Positions 53,113-61,498 of a stretch of 64,000 nt of DNA are shown here, piece by piece. Location: NCBI RefSeq assembly GCF_000092425.1, contig NC_014221.1, positions 1,307,001-1,371,000 on the forward strand, read 5' to 3'. This stretch comes from Truepera radiovictrix DSM 17093. Its GTDB lineage: Bacteria; Deinococcota; Deinococci; Deinococcales; Trueperaceae. Under the pieces are notes generated by a model. The model saw only the letters and a list, made by a program, of their open reading frames with translations, was not told where the DNA came from and made no database searches. Every line of letters starts with the position of its first letter. Positions within the stretch are counted from its first letter, which is position 1. The position numbers and the translations under genes are program-made.

Positions 53113-54573
53113 CTCGGCCCCCGGCGCGGCTTCGGTGGGGGCGCTGCGGGGTGCGAGGGCCGCTACCGGGGGGCCGCCCGACACGCCGTAGCGGCGCAGC
53201 AGGGGGTTGTCGAAGCGCTCGGAGCGCGCGACGAGCTTGTCGCGCAGCGCCTCCAAGACGTCCCGGTAGTCCGCTACGTGGGCGAGGTTGCGCTGTTCGA
53301 ACGGGTCGCTCTGAAGGTCGTAGAGCTGCTCGGGCGCGACGAGGCGCGGGGGCCAGCCCTCTTTGAGCCAGAGCGCTTTGGTGTGCGTCGCGTCGGTGTT
53401 GGCGGGGCGCGCGCGGTAGGGACCACTCAAGCGGCGGATGTAGCGGTAGCGTGCGGTGCGCACCGATGCCTGCGGCTCGGGGACGACGTGCGCTTCGTGC
53501 TCGGCGTAGACGGCGTCGTGCAGCTCGCGGACGTCGCCGCGCACGAGCGGCACGAGCGACGCCCCTTGCAACCAGGGGGGCGGCGGCAGCGCCAAAAGGT
53601 CGCAGAGGGTGGGGAAGAGGTCGAGGTGCGACACGAGCGCGTCGATGACCTTGCCGCCCGAGAACCCCTTGGGGCCGCGCATCATGAGCATCACCCCGAG
53701 CCCGCCGTCGGTGTGGTTGGCTTTAAAGCCGGGGAGCGGAACGCCGTGGTCGGTGGTGATGATGACCAGGGTGTTCTCAGCCAGCCCGCTACGTTCCAGC
53801 GCGTCGAGGACGCGGCCGATGGCGTTGTCTAAAGCGCCCGCCGAAACGGCGAAGTCGGCCATGTCGCGCCGCGTCTGGGGGGTGTCGCGGAGCGCCCCGG
53901 GGCGCTCCGCGCGCTCGGGGTCGCCGCTAGGGTAGCCGAAGTAGGACCCGTCGGGGGTGGGGTCGAGCGTGTGCGTCTCGACAAAGCCGACGTCGAGGAA
54001 AAAGGGTTTGGTGGGGGGGCGCTCGAGGTAGCCGACCGCCGCCCGGGCGACCGCGTGCGCGTAGTGGCTGCGTAGCGGCAGCAGGGTGTCGTAACCGATC
54101 TTTCGGGCGCACGTCCAGGGGTCGCCGGCGGCGATGTGCTGCACCCCGGCGAGCGCCGTCGTGTACCCCGCGCGTTTAAGGAGCGGTACGAACGTCTGAT
54201 TGTAGTCGCTTAGGGCGTAGCCGCGGTGGGCGAGCCCCCACATGCCGTTGCAACCGGGGGTTATCCCCGTAAAGAGGGCGGCGCGCGAGGGGGAGCAGGT
54301 AGGGGAGGCGCAGAACGCTTGGCGGAAGAGCACCCCTTGGGCGGCGAAGCGCTGCAGGTTGGGGGTGGGGACGTCGTAGCCGTAGGGGCCTACGTAGCGC
54401 CCCGTGTCGTGCGAGTGGAGGTAGAGGATGTTCGGCCGCCGAGGGTCCTGTTCGGGCGGGGGGGCGCTGCGGCACGCGGACGGCAGGACGCCGAGCAGCG
54501 AGGCCGCCCCGATCAGCTTGAGGGCGTCGCGCCGCGTCAGGGGGCGCTCGAGCGGGGCGTTTTCGGGTGCCAT
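53086..54573 (-). CDS. Sulfatase with twin-arginine lipoprotein signal
   Basis: The 495-residue protein has a Tat-type signal (LTRRDALKLIGAASLLGVLPSAC, twin Arg near 13-15, lipobox Cys34). The FGly site PTCSPSRAALFTG has Cys93 as modified residue, SHDTGR is the first metal site and ITTDHGVPLPG a later one. It resembles heparan N-sulfatase/sulfamidase-type sulfatases. Export through Tat would allow formylglycine formation in the cytoplasm. It differs clearly from the sulfatase at 48927, so substrates probably differ. AAAGGAC precedes the ATG. It overlaps the GlmU-like gene tail-to-tail. Confidence 0.87.
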   Translation of the reverse strand: MAPENAPLERPLTRRDALKLIGAASLLGVLPSACRSAPPPEQDPRRPNILYLHSHDTGRYVGPYGYDVPTPNLQRFAAQGVLFRQAFCASPTCSPSRAALFTGITPGCNGMWGLAHRGYALSDYNQTFVPLLKRAGYTTALAGVQHIAAGDPWTCARKIGYDTLLPLRSHYAHAVARAAVGYLERPPTKPFFLDVGFVETHTLDPTPDGSYFGYPSGDPERAERPGALRDTPQTRRDMADFAVSAGALDNAIGRVLDALERSGLAENTLVIITTDHGVPLPGFKANHTDGGLGVMLMMRGPKGFSGGKVIDALVSHLDLFPTLCDLLALPPPPWLQGASLVPLVRGDVRELHDAVYAEHEAHVVPEPQASVRTARYRYIRRLSGPYRARPANTDATHTKALWLKEGWPPRLVAPEQLYDLQSDPFEQRNLAHVADYRDVLEALRDKLVARSERFDNPLLRRYGVSGGPPVAALAPRSAPTEAAPGAELGVLYIRP

Positions 54574-54752
54574 AGGCGTCCTTTCGAAACGTCCAAAACG
54601 GCTTTACTTTATCATTTTGAGAGCGGCCCTTTGCACCTTTGCCGACACCTTCGCCGACGTCGCCGACGCTTTGAAGTGCGCCGCCAAGGGGTGTTACGGT
54701 GGAGCCAAATTGCGGCGCCGGGTGGCGCGCCGCGCCCCTGAGCGAGGTTAGG

Positions 54753-55904
54753 ATGGCGCTACTTAAAAAACCCCCAGCGGTACTCGCCCTCGAGGACGGC
54801 ACCGTCTACTACGGCTACGCTTTCGGCTATCACGGCGAGACGGTCGGCGAGATCGTCTTTAACACCTCCATGACGGGGTACCAGGAGATCCTGACCGACC
54901 CCTCGTACAACGGCCAGATCGTCACCATGACGTACCCGCACATCGGCAACTACGGTGTGTCGGTCTACGACATGGAGTCGAACAAACCCTTTGCGCGCGG
55001 CTTTATCGTCCGCGAGTTTTCGCGCGTGGCCTCGAACCACCGCGCCAACCAGGACCTGCAGAGCTTTATGGAGGAGCACAAAATCGTCGGGATCGAGGGG
55101 ATCGACACCCGCGCCCTGACGCGGCGGCTCCGGCAGGGCGGCGTGGTCAAGGGGGTGATCCGGCACGGCGAGCTCAGCAAGGAGGCCGAAGCGGAGCTCG
55201 TCGAGCGCGCGCGCCGCCATGAGGACATCGACGGGCGCGACATGACCCCGGAGGTCACCACCCCGCTGCCCTACGCGCGGCCGACCTTTAAGGACAACCC
55301 GCGGGTGGTGGTGATCGACTTCGGCATCAAGCACTCGATCGTCTACAAGCTCGAGCAAGCCGGCGCCGAGGTCATCGTGGTGCCCGCCCAGACGACGCCC
55401 GCGCAGATCATGGCCCTAAACCCCTACGGGCTGGTGATCTCCAACGGCCCCGGCGACCCCGACGGCCCCAAGTACGCCCACGACACGGTCTGGCAGATGC
55501 TGGGGCTCTTGCCCACCTACGGCATCTGCTTGGGCCATCAGCTCCTGGGCCTCGCGGTTGGCGGCAAGACCTATAAGCTCAAGCACGGCCACCACGGCGC
55601 CAACACCCCGGTGAAAAACCTCGTCACGGGCGAGGTCGAGATCACCAGCCAAAACCACAACTACGCGGTCGACATCGGCTCCATCCCGGGCGGGCAGTTT
55701 AGAGCGACGCACATCAACTTAAACGACGGCACCTTGGAGGGGATGGCGCACACCCGCTACCCGGTCTACAGCGTGCAGTACCACCCCGAGGCGAGCCCGG
55801 GGCCGCACGACGCCTCGTACTCGTTTCGCCGCTTTATCGAGGAGGTCAACGCCTTCGAGGGGGCGACGGCGCTCCCGGCGGCGCGGGCGCTGGGCGACCT
55901 CTAA
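54753..55904 (+). CDS. carA: Carbamoyl-phosphate synthase small subunit
   Basis: CarA hydrolyses glutamine and channels ammonia to CarB for carbamoyl phosphate (pyrimidines, arginine). The 383-residue protein has the CPSase small-chain domain ([32 protein letters not shown]; 1-150). A class I amidotransferase domain (180-375) has [15 protein letters not shown] (nucleophile Cys) and [13 protein letters not shown] (catalytic His-x-Glu). ATG 54753 with GAGGTTAGG upstream. carB is not in the window, which is unusual only if one expects carAB together; many genomes separate them. Confidence 0.96.
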   Translation: MALLKKPPAVLALEDGTVYYGYAFGYHGETVGEIVFNTSMTGYQEILTDPSYNGQIVTMTYPHIGNYGVSVYDMESNKPFARGFIVREFSRVASNHRANQDLQSFMEEHKIVGIEGIDTRALTRRLRQGGVVKGVIRHGELSKEAEAELVERARRHEDIDGRDMTPEVTTPLPYARPTFKDNPRVVVIDFGIKHSIVYKLEQAGAEVIVVPAQTTPAQIMALNPYGLVISNGPGDPDGPKYAHDTVWQMLGLLPTYGICLGHQLLGLAVGGKTYKLKHGHHGANTPVKNLVTGEVEITSQNHNYAVDIGSIPGGQFRATHINLNDGTLEGMAHTRYPVYSVQYHPEASPGPHDASYSFRRFIEEVNAFEGATALPAARALGDL

Positions 55905-56331
55905 CCAGAGCGCTCCGGCGCCGCAGCCCGCCAAAGCGCACCCGCGTCACCCGGTGGCGGTCGCCGGAGGGCGACCGCTGCCTCGTAGAGCGCAGCCTTA
56001 AAACGCAGCGCGAAGGACGCCCGCAGGGCGACCAACGTGAAAAAAGCGCCGAGCGCGCGCCGCCCGCCGCGTCGACCGTGGCGATCACCCGCTCCGCCCG
56101 CTCAGCGCTCGAAGCCCCCGTGACGGCGTCGACGCGCGGCAGGGGGCGCAGCCGCACCTCGAGAAGCCGCTGAAGCGGGGTATCGTCGCCGGGCACGCTC
56201 GTGGCGTACGGTACAGGGTGGTGCGCGGCGTGAACCGGGCGTGACGCTGGGGGTTTCCCAGGGGTATACGTAGTGTACGGGGGGCCTAACGAAAGCGTTG
56301 CGGTGCTCCCCTCGAGAAAGGCTTGTACTCT
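55905..56331. other. Intergenic region with hairpin and possible decayed FMN-binding fragment
   Basis: There is no intact gene. On the minus strand a short frame reads PRVDAVTGASSAERAERVI (about 56080-56140), like the DA(V/I)(S/T)GA(S/T) motif of FMN-binding or DUF2271-type proteins, but no complete domain surrounds it. A strong hairpin (55957-55978) lies close to the carA end. Confidence 0.4.
55957..55978 (+). terminator. 9-bp hairpin after carA
   Basis: GCGGTCGCC and GGCGACCGC pair around GGAG, extendable with wobble pairs. No T-run follows. Confidence 0.5.
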
Positions 56332-57534
56332 ATGGTCCACGCCACGTTGGCTGAGCTCTGGCGGAGCCCCTATGTGCGCCTCGCGTGTCTGCTGCTCCTC
56401 GCGAGCGGGGCGGTGTGGTTTTTCTACGAGACGCGGGGCGTCTGGCTGCTCTTTTTCTTGGCCTACACGATCGCCTACCTGACCAACCCCCTGACGCTCT
56501 GGTTTCAGCGCCGGCGTTTGCCGCGGTGGTTGGGGGTGGGGGTGGTCTTGCTGCTCCTAACGGCGCTGTTCGCGCTCGCTTCTTTCGTGATCGCGCAGTT
56601 TGTCCACCAAGCTTCGCTCTTTATGCAGGAGCTGCCGAACCTCAACGAACCGCTGCTGCGCTGGTACGAGGGGCTCCCCGAGGTGCTGCGCGGGCTCGTG
56701 CCGACGCCGGTGGTCGACTTTTTGGGGCAGCCGGGCGCGCAGGCGGGGGCGGAGTTGGGGGCTGAGCTGATCGCACCCTTTGAGGGGATGGTGGGCTACT
56801 TGGGCGGGGTGCTCACGCAGTTTAGCGCGAACGTCTTCGCGCTGCTCGTCAACTTCGTCGGCGGCCTTTTGCAGGCGGTCGTGCTGCTTTTTCTGACGCT
56901 CTTTTTGCTCTACGACTTTAACGGCATCAACCGCACCTTTTTGCGCCTTATCCCCGAGCGCTACCGCGAGGGGGGGCTCGAGACGCTCCAGCGGCTCGAC
57001 GTGAGCGTCGGCGGGTACATCCGCGGCCAGATCCTGATCGCTTTGGTGGTTGGGTTTAGCATCTGGTTGGGGCTGACGCTCCTGGGGGTGCCGCTCGCTT
57101 TCGGCGTGGGGTTCGTCGCCGCCGTCTTTAACGTCGTGCCCTTTCTGGGGCCGATCGTCGCCTTTATCCCGGCAGGGCTGCTGGCGCTTACCGTGGGGTG
57201 GCCCTACGTCTTGGCGACAGCCGCCCTTTTTATGGTGATCAACTTTCTCGACGGCAACGTGATCAGCCCGATTATCTTCTCCAAAACGGTCAAAGTTCAC
57301 CCGCTCACGGTGATTTTGTCGGTCGCCCTCGGCGCGAGCCTGCTCGGGCTCCTCGGCGCCGTGCTCGCCGTACCGACCGCGGCGTTCGTCAAGGTGCTCT
57401 ACCAGGAGTACTACTTAACGAGCCGCTGGTACCAGCGCGAGCGCTATAGCGCGCTGCGGGCGGACCCCCCGGCACCCCTCACCTTAGAAGCCCAAGCGCC
57501 TCGAGCGACGCCCGCGCCGGGCAAGCGAGCGTGA
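56332..57534 (+). CDS. AI-2E/PerM-family permease, copy 1
   Basis: The 400-residue membrane protein has about eight hydrophobic segments. GVWLLFFLAYTIAYLTNPLTLWFQRRRLPRWLG-type N-terminus, GGYIRGQILIALVVG and PFLGPIVAFIPAGLLALTVGW are present with FLDGNVISPIIFSKTVKVHPLTVI, the hallmarks of the family. Members export AI-2 or act as Na/H antiporters or of unknown use; the name should be read loosely. ATG 56332 has GAAAGG ten bases ahead. Its last 56 bases overlap the 3' end of the convergent protease gene. A close paralogue follows at 58956. Confidence 0.87.
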   Translation: MVHATLAELWRSPYVRLACLLLLASGAVWFFYETRGVWLLFFLAYTIAYLTNPLTLWFQRRRLPRWLGVGVVLLLLTALFALASFVIAQFVHQASLFMQELPNLNEPLLRWYEGLPEVLRGLVPTPVVDFLGQPGAQAGAELGAELIAPFEGMVGYLGGVLTQFSANVFALLVNFVGGLLQAVVLLFLTLFLLYDFNGINRTFLRLIPERYREGGLETLQRLDVSVGGYIRGQILIALVVGFSIWLGLTLLGVPLAFGVGFVAAVFNVVPFLGPIVAFIPAGLLALTVGWPYVLATAALFMVINFLDGNVISPIIFSKTVKVHPLTVILSVALGASLLGLLGAVLAVPTAAFVKVLYQEYYLTSRWYQRERYSALRADPPAPLTLEAQAPRATPAPGKRA

Positions 57535-58450
57535 TGGTGCCGTCGCCGGCGTAGAGAAACCCCACCAGACGCCCCTTGAGGTCGTAGATACCGCTGCCGC
57601 TGTCACCGGGGGCGCTAAAGGTGCTCCCGTTTAGCCCTTCGATGATCACGCTGCCCTCGAACGCTGCGCTGCCAAACCCGTACGCGACGCGCGGTACGCG
57701 GGCGCCGACCGCGCTGACGGTGCCGAAGGTGAGCCCGCTCGTACGACCAACCTTAAAGACCCGCTGGCCCACCCTCGGGGCGGCGAGTTGGGTGGCCCCC
57801 GGCGCGGGGCGGCCTCGGGGGGGCAGAAAGGCGTTTTCAAAAACCGTCTCCGGCAAGAGCGCGGCGCTCGCGATATCGGCGCGGTTCGGGGCGGTGGGGG
57901 AGAGCGGCACCCACGCGCTAAGGCGCGCGACGACGCGCCCCCGCCCGCGCTGCGCTTGGTAGATGGGGTCGCCGACCCGCGCGTGCTCCTCGTCGGGGGT
58001 GTTCTCCGCCGCGATGACGTGGTTGTTGCTTAACAGCAGCGTCCCCCCCTCCGGCGCCGGGTAGAACGCGCCGAGCGTGCCGACGCCGTAGCCGCCGGAG
58101 CGCTCGTCCGCGGCGCCGTTTTGGATCTGCGCGCCCAACACGACGGGGTCGAGCACCTCCTGCTCGGGGGTCAGCGCTTCGCCTTGGGCGCGCGGCAAGT
58201 AGCTGGCGGCGCGCAGCGGCCCGGGGGTCTCGCGCACGACCATGGGGACCTCGGGGAGCGCCGCGCGCAGGGGGGCTTCCGCGCTGCTGAGCGCGCTTAG
58301 CGCGCGGGAGCCCGCGTACGTCACGACGAAGAGGGCGGGGCGGCGCGCGCGCTGGGTGAGGCCGAGCGCTTTGACGTGCGGCGGCAGCGGGGCGTGGGCG
58401 ATCAGCGCCGCTAGGTCGGCTCGAGCGGGGTGCTCTCGGCCCCGGCTCAC
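57479..58450 (-). CDS. Trypsin-like serine protease domain protein
   Basis: The 323-residue protein has a chymotrypsin-fold protease domain from about residue 100: SNNHVIAA (His144), NRADIASAALL (Asp192) and PGDSGSGIYD (Ser284), the complete triad in the expected order. The N-terminal 95 residues are a separate alpha/beta region with FVVTYAGSR, unrecognised. There is no signal peptide, so it may act in the cytoplasm. GTG start overlaps the small upstream gene (GTGA). It overlaps the PerM gene tail-to-tail by 56 bases. Confidence 0.8.
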   Translation of the reverse strand: MSRGREHPARADLAALIAHAPLPPHVKALGLTQRARRPALFVVTYAGSRALSALSSAEAPLRAALPEVPMVVRETPGPLRAASYLPRAQGEALTPEQEVLDPVVLGAQIQNGAADERSGGYGVGTLGAFYPAPEGGTLLLSNNHVIAAENTPDEEHARVGDPIYQAQRGRGRVVARLSAWVPLSPTAPNRADIASAALLPETVFENAFLPPRGRPAPGATQLAAPRVGQRVFKVGRTSGLTFGTVSAVGARVPRVAYGFGSAAFEGSVIIEGLNGSTFSAPGDSGSGIYDLKGRLVGFLYAGDGTITLACPARASLEALGLLR

Positions 58451-58695
58451 CGCGCGTAGGCGAGGAGCCGCCCCCCCCGTTCCCGCGCGACGACCCGAAC
58501 GCGCTCACCGGCGACCGTCACCCACTGCGGGATGGGGCGGTCGAACTCGGGGGGGACGTAGAGCACGATGCAGCTGTGGCGCGCGTCCTCCGGATCGCGG
58601 CCGACGCCGACGACGACCTCCGCGGCGCGGTCGCCGGCGAGCTCGGTGAGCAGGTCGCGTTCTTGCAGGTGTTTAGCGAGGCGCGCGCTGCGCAT
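58447..58695 (-). CDS. Small hypothetical protein coupled to the protease
   Basis: The 82-residue protein starts MRSARLAKHLQERDLL and continues with a beta-rich part (AEVVVGVGRDPEDARHSCIVLYVPPEFDRPIPQWVTVAGERVRVVARERGG). I do not recognise it. The second half resembles part of the N-terminal region of bacterial trypsin-like proteins that act with small partners, but this is weak. GGGAGGAG lies nine bases before ATG 58695 and is the main evidence for the start. Its TGA overlaps the protease GTG, so the two are translated as a unit; it may be a chaperone, inhibitor or substrate. Confidence 0.6.
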   Translation of the reverse strand: MRSARLAKHLQERDLLTELAGDRAAEVVVGVGRDPEDARHSCIVLYVPPEFDRPIPQWVTVAGERVRVVARERGGRLLAYAR

Positions 58696-58942
58696 CGTGG
58701 AAGCTCCTCCCGTCATCTCAGCTCCGCCCCTGCGGGCGCCGGTGACGCCGTCTGGTGTGGTGCTGGCAGCGGCCTGACCTGATTGTAGCAAGTGTAGCAG
58801 CGGCCGCGTGGCGCGTGCGCTGCAGCGCCCCGGAGGGTCGTTCGGTGTGGCTTTAACGCGCAGCCTCCGTTGACGGCGCTTTGTCCTCGCCCCCGTGTTC
58901 CGTCGCCTGGTGCGTTCCGCGCTGCCCTTTACAAAGGGGTCA

Positions 58943-58948
58943 TATACT
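58943..58948 (+). promoter_or_regulatory. Candidate -10 box of second PerM gene (leaderless type)
   Basis: TATACT lies seven bases before the ATG at 58956. AAAGGGG just upstream of the box would be lost from the transcript. Confidence 0.45.
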
Positions 58949-58955
58949 ACCAGGC

Positions 58956-60086
58956 ATGACCACCTTCGCTTCTTGGCCTAGCCGCTACGCGCGCCCCGCC
59001 CTCATCGTCGCGGGCGCCGCCCTCGTGCTGCTCTTTTTGTACCGGTCGCGCGGCGCCTGGCTGCTGTTCTTCCTCGCCTACGGCATCGCTTACTTGCTGA
59101 ACGCGGTCGTCGGCGCGCTCGAGCGCCGCCGCGTCCCCCGTTGGGGGGGGATGGTGTTGGCGCTGCTGCTGCTGCTTGTGCTCTTTACCGCAGCGTCATT
59201 TGTCGTCGCGGGGTTTATCCAGCAGATGTCGGAGTTCGTCGCCCGCGTCCCCGACCTCGGCGCGCAGCTGAGCGCCTGGTACGCCGCGCTCAACGAGCTG
59301 CAGCGCTTCGTCCCCCCGCCGCTGTCGGCCTTTGCCGAGGGGCTGGGCCGCGGCGCCCAGTCGGGGGCCCTCGAGTCGGCCCTGAGCGCCCTCGGTGAGA
59401 GCGCCGTACGCCTCAGCACGGGCGCCTTTTTCGCCCTCACCGGCCTTGTCGGCGGGGTGGTGCAGGCGGTGGTGCTGCTCTTTTTGACCGCCTTTTTGCT
59501 CCTCGACTTTGACGGTTTCAACCGCGCGCTGCTGCGCGCGGTCCCCGAACGCTACCGCGCGCAGGTGCTCGAGCTCGCCGCCAAGGCCGACAGGAGCGTG
59601 GGCGGCTACTTCCAGGGGCGGCTCGTGGTGTCTTTTATCGTGGCGCTCTGCATCTGGGCGGGGATGGTGCTGCTAGGGGTGCCGCTCGCGTTGGGGATCG
59701 CCTTTTTGGCGGGTGTGTTTAACCTGGTCCCCTTTTTGGGGCCGATCATCGCCTTTATCCCGGCGGGGCTGCTGGCGCTGACCCTCGGCTGGGTGCACCT
59801 GCTCGCGACCGCGCTCATCTTTACGGCGGCCAACTTTTTAGACGGCAACGTGCTGAGTCCGGTTATCCTCTCGCGCACCGTGCAGGTGCACCCGCTCGTG
59901 GTGCTGCTTTCGGTGGTGGTGGGTGCGAGCGCGTTCGGCGTGCTCGGCGTGGTGCTCGGCGTCCCCGTGGCCGCGTTTTTAAAGCTGCTCTACGAGGACT
60001 ACTACCTGACGAGCCGCTGGTACAGGCTGCCGGCGTCTCAGACGGGCCGCTCGGAGCGCCAACCGCCGCGCCGCACCGCGCCGTGA
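58956..60086 (+). CDS. AI-2E/PerM-family permease, copy 2
   Basis: The 376-residue membrane protein is a paralogue of the 56332 gene with the same landmarks: GAWLLFFLAYGIAYLLNAVVG, GGYFQGRLVVSFIV, PFLGPIIAFIPAGLLALTLGW, FLDGNVLSPVILSRTVQVHPLVV and the YEDYYLTSRWYR end. Its N-terminus MTTFASWPSRYARPALIV is short and basic before the first helix. The two copies flank the protease pair. Its last 49 bases overlap the convergent sugar-transferase gene. Confidence 0.87.
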   Translation: MTTFASWPSRYARPALIVAGAALVLLFLYRSRGAWLLFFLAYGIAYLLNAVVGALERRRVPRWGGMVLALLLLLVLFTAASFVVAGFIQQMSEFVARVPDLGAQLSAWYAALNELQRFVPPPLSAFAEGLGRGAQSGALESALSALGESAVRLSTGAFFALTGLVGGVVQAVVLLFLTAFLLLDFDGFNRALLRAVPERYRAQVLELAAKADRSVGGYFQGRLVVSFIVALCIWAGMVLLGVPLALGIAFLAGVFNLVPFLGPIIAFIPAGLLALTLGWVHLLATALIFTAANFLDGNVLSPVILSRTVQVHPLVVLLSVVVGASAFGVLGVVLGVPVAAFLKLLYEDYYLTSRWYRLPASQTGRSERQPPRRTAP

Positions 60087-60736
60087 CCGAGGGCGCGCTC
60101 GTGCTCGAGCGCCCGCGCTAGCGCCCGCGTATTGAGCCGCTCCCCCCACAAGATGACGCCGACCGTCCGCACCAAGATCTCGAAGTCGAGCGCGAGCGAC
60201 CAGTTGTCGACGTACCAGACGTCGAGCGCGATGCGCTCCTCCCAGGGGAGGTAGATGCCCCCCGAGACCTGCGCCCAGCCGGTGACGCCGGGTTTGAGGC
60301 TCAAGCGCCGCGCCTCGAAGTCGTCGTACTCGGCGACCTGCTCCAAGAGGGTGGGGCGCGGCCCCACGAGGCTCAGCTCACCCGTAAGCACGTTGAGAAG
60401 CTGCGGCAACTCGTCGATCTTTAAGCGGCGGATCACGCGCCCGACCCGCGTGACGAGCGGGTGTTCACCCGTCACGGCGCCCATGGTGGCGACGGGGAGG
60501 TCGTTGACGCGCATGCTGCGGAACTTCAGGATGGAGAACGTCTTGCCCCCCTGACCCGCGCGGACCTGCCGGAAAAAGATCGGGCGGCCGTCCTCGAGCA
60601 CGATCAGCAGCGCCGTTATGAGCAGCAGCGGCGAGAGGATCAGCAGCGTGGCGAGCGCGACCGTGACGTCTAGAAGGCGTTTGACCGCGAGCGACAGGGG
60701 GCGCAGGGAGGGGGTAGAGGGTAGGGAACGGGTCAT
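60038..60736 (-). CDS. Polyprenyl-phosphate sugar-1-phosphate transferase
   Basis: The enzyme starts exopolysaccharide or glycan units by moving a sugar phosphate to undecaprenyl phosphate. The 232-residue protein has KRLLDVTVALATLLILSPLLL (membrane re-entrant segment), FRQVRAGQGGKTFSILKFRSM and KIDELPQLLNVLTGELSLVGPRP (catalytic Asp-Glu pair), followed by GVTGWAQVSGG. It is the short PglC/WbaP C-terminal type with no large N-terminal membrane domain. No glycan cluster lies beside it. A minus-strand TAGGGT box is eight bases before the ATG. Confidence 0.9.
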   Translation of the reverse strand: MTRSLPSTPSLRPLSLAVKRLLDVTVALATLLILSPLLLITALLIVLEDGRPIFFRQVRAGQGGKTFSILKFRSMRVNDLPVATMGAVTGEHPLVTRVGRVIRRLKIDELPQLLNVLTGELSLVGPRPTLLEQVAEYDDFEARRLSLKPGVTGWAQVSGGIYLPWEERIALDVWYVDNWSLALDFEILVRTVGVILWGERLNTRALARALEHERALGHGAVRRGGWRSERPV

Positions 60737-60882
60737 GCTGCCTCACCCTATCATCTTTGTCGGGGTCGCCGCTGTGCGGTTTTGGAGCGGCTGCCGGTTC
60801 GCCGCTAGCGTGACGCCCACTCACCCGTGACGGGCTGCTGGTTTTCGTCTTCGCCCAACGGCTGTCCTGGCGTCCAGCGAGC

Positions 60883-60914
60883 GCCCGTGGCTGGTGGCTT
60901 TGCGCTCCACGGGC
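60883..60914 (-). terminator. Hairpin after the ABA4-like gene
   Basis: GCCCGTGG (60883-60890) pairs with CCACGGGC (60907-60914) around a 16-base loop that contains CTGGTGGC, as in the intra-operon hairpins. It lies 13 bases past the ABA4-like stop. Confidence 0.5.
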
Positions 60915-60926
60915 CGCGGGCCCCGC

Positions 60927-61349
60927 TCAGTTGACCCGCAGCGGGTCGTGCCGGGCGCGGTGCTCGCGCGCCACGAGATACGCCCCCAACCCGAGGGGGC
61001 CAAAAAAAAGCGTGACGAAGAGAAACGCGCGCGGGTTGAGGCCCCAGTACTTGGCGTCGCGAAAGATCCACACGCCGGCGAACAGGTCGAGCGTCACGAG
61101 GTGCGCCCACACCGCCAAAAAGGGCCAGGGCAGGGTAAAGGTCGTGCGGAGCCCGCCAAACGACAGGTCGAGCGAGGCGCCCCCTAGGAGCGCGGCGAGC
61201 AGCAGCAGCGTGTACAGCGCGGCCAGAGCGATAAAGGGCCAGGCCGCGCGGACGAGGCGTTCGGTAAAGCGCGACCTGGGGAAGAGCAGCATCCCGAGCC
61301 ACACGGGCAAGGGCAGCAGGGTGGTGAGGTTGAAGAGAAACTCGGCCAT
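60927..61349 (-). CDS. ABA4-like (DUF4281) membrane protein
   Basis: The 140-residue protein has four membrane helices and the ABA4 pattern: LFNLTTLLPLPVWLGMLLFPRS, FLAVWAHLVTLDLFAGVWIFRDAKYWGLNPR and FLFVTLFFGPLGLGAYLVAR. Plant ABA4 is needed for neoxanthin synthesis; bacterial members are often near carotenoid genes but the activity here is unknown. A TATGGT box lies five bases upstream of the ATG with GAGG between, again a possible leaderless start. Confidence 0.85.
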   Translation of the reverse strand: MAEFLFNLTTLLPLPVWLGMLLFPRSRFTERLVRAAWPFIALAALYTLLLLAALLGGASLDLSFGGLRTTFTLPWPFLAVWAHLVTLDLFAGVWIFRDAKYWGLNPRAFLFVTLFFGPLGLGAYLVAREHRARHDPLRVN

Positions 61350-61498
61350 ACCTCACCATACCGTGCCCATACCGTGCGGCGTTTGCCCGAGAGCTAGCGC
61401 GGCCGTGGCCCCCACGCGCGGACAGTGGCGCGCCGGCACCGCTCGAGGCGCGCCTCGAGCGGTGCCTAGGGAGCTAGCGGGGTGAGCCCCGCGTGGGG

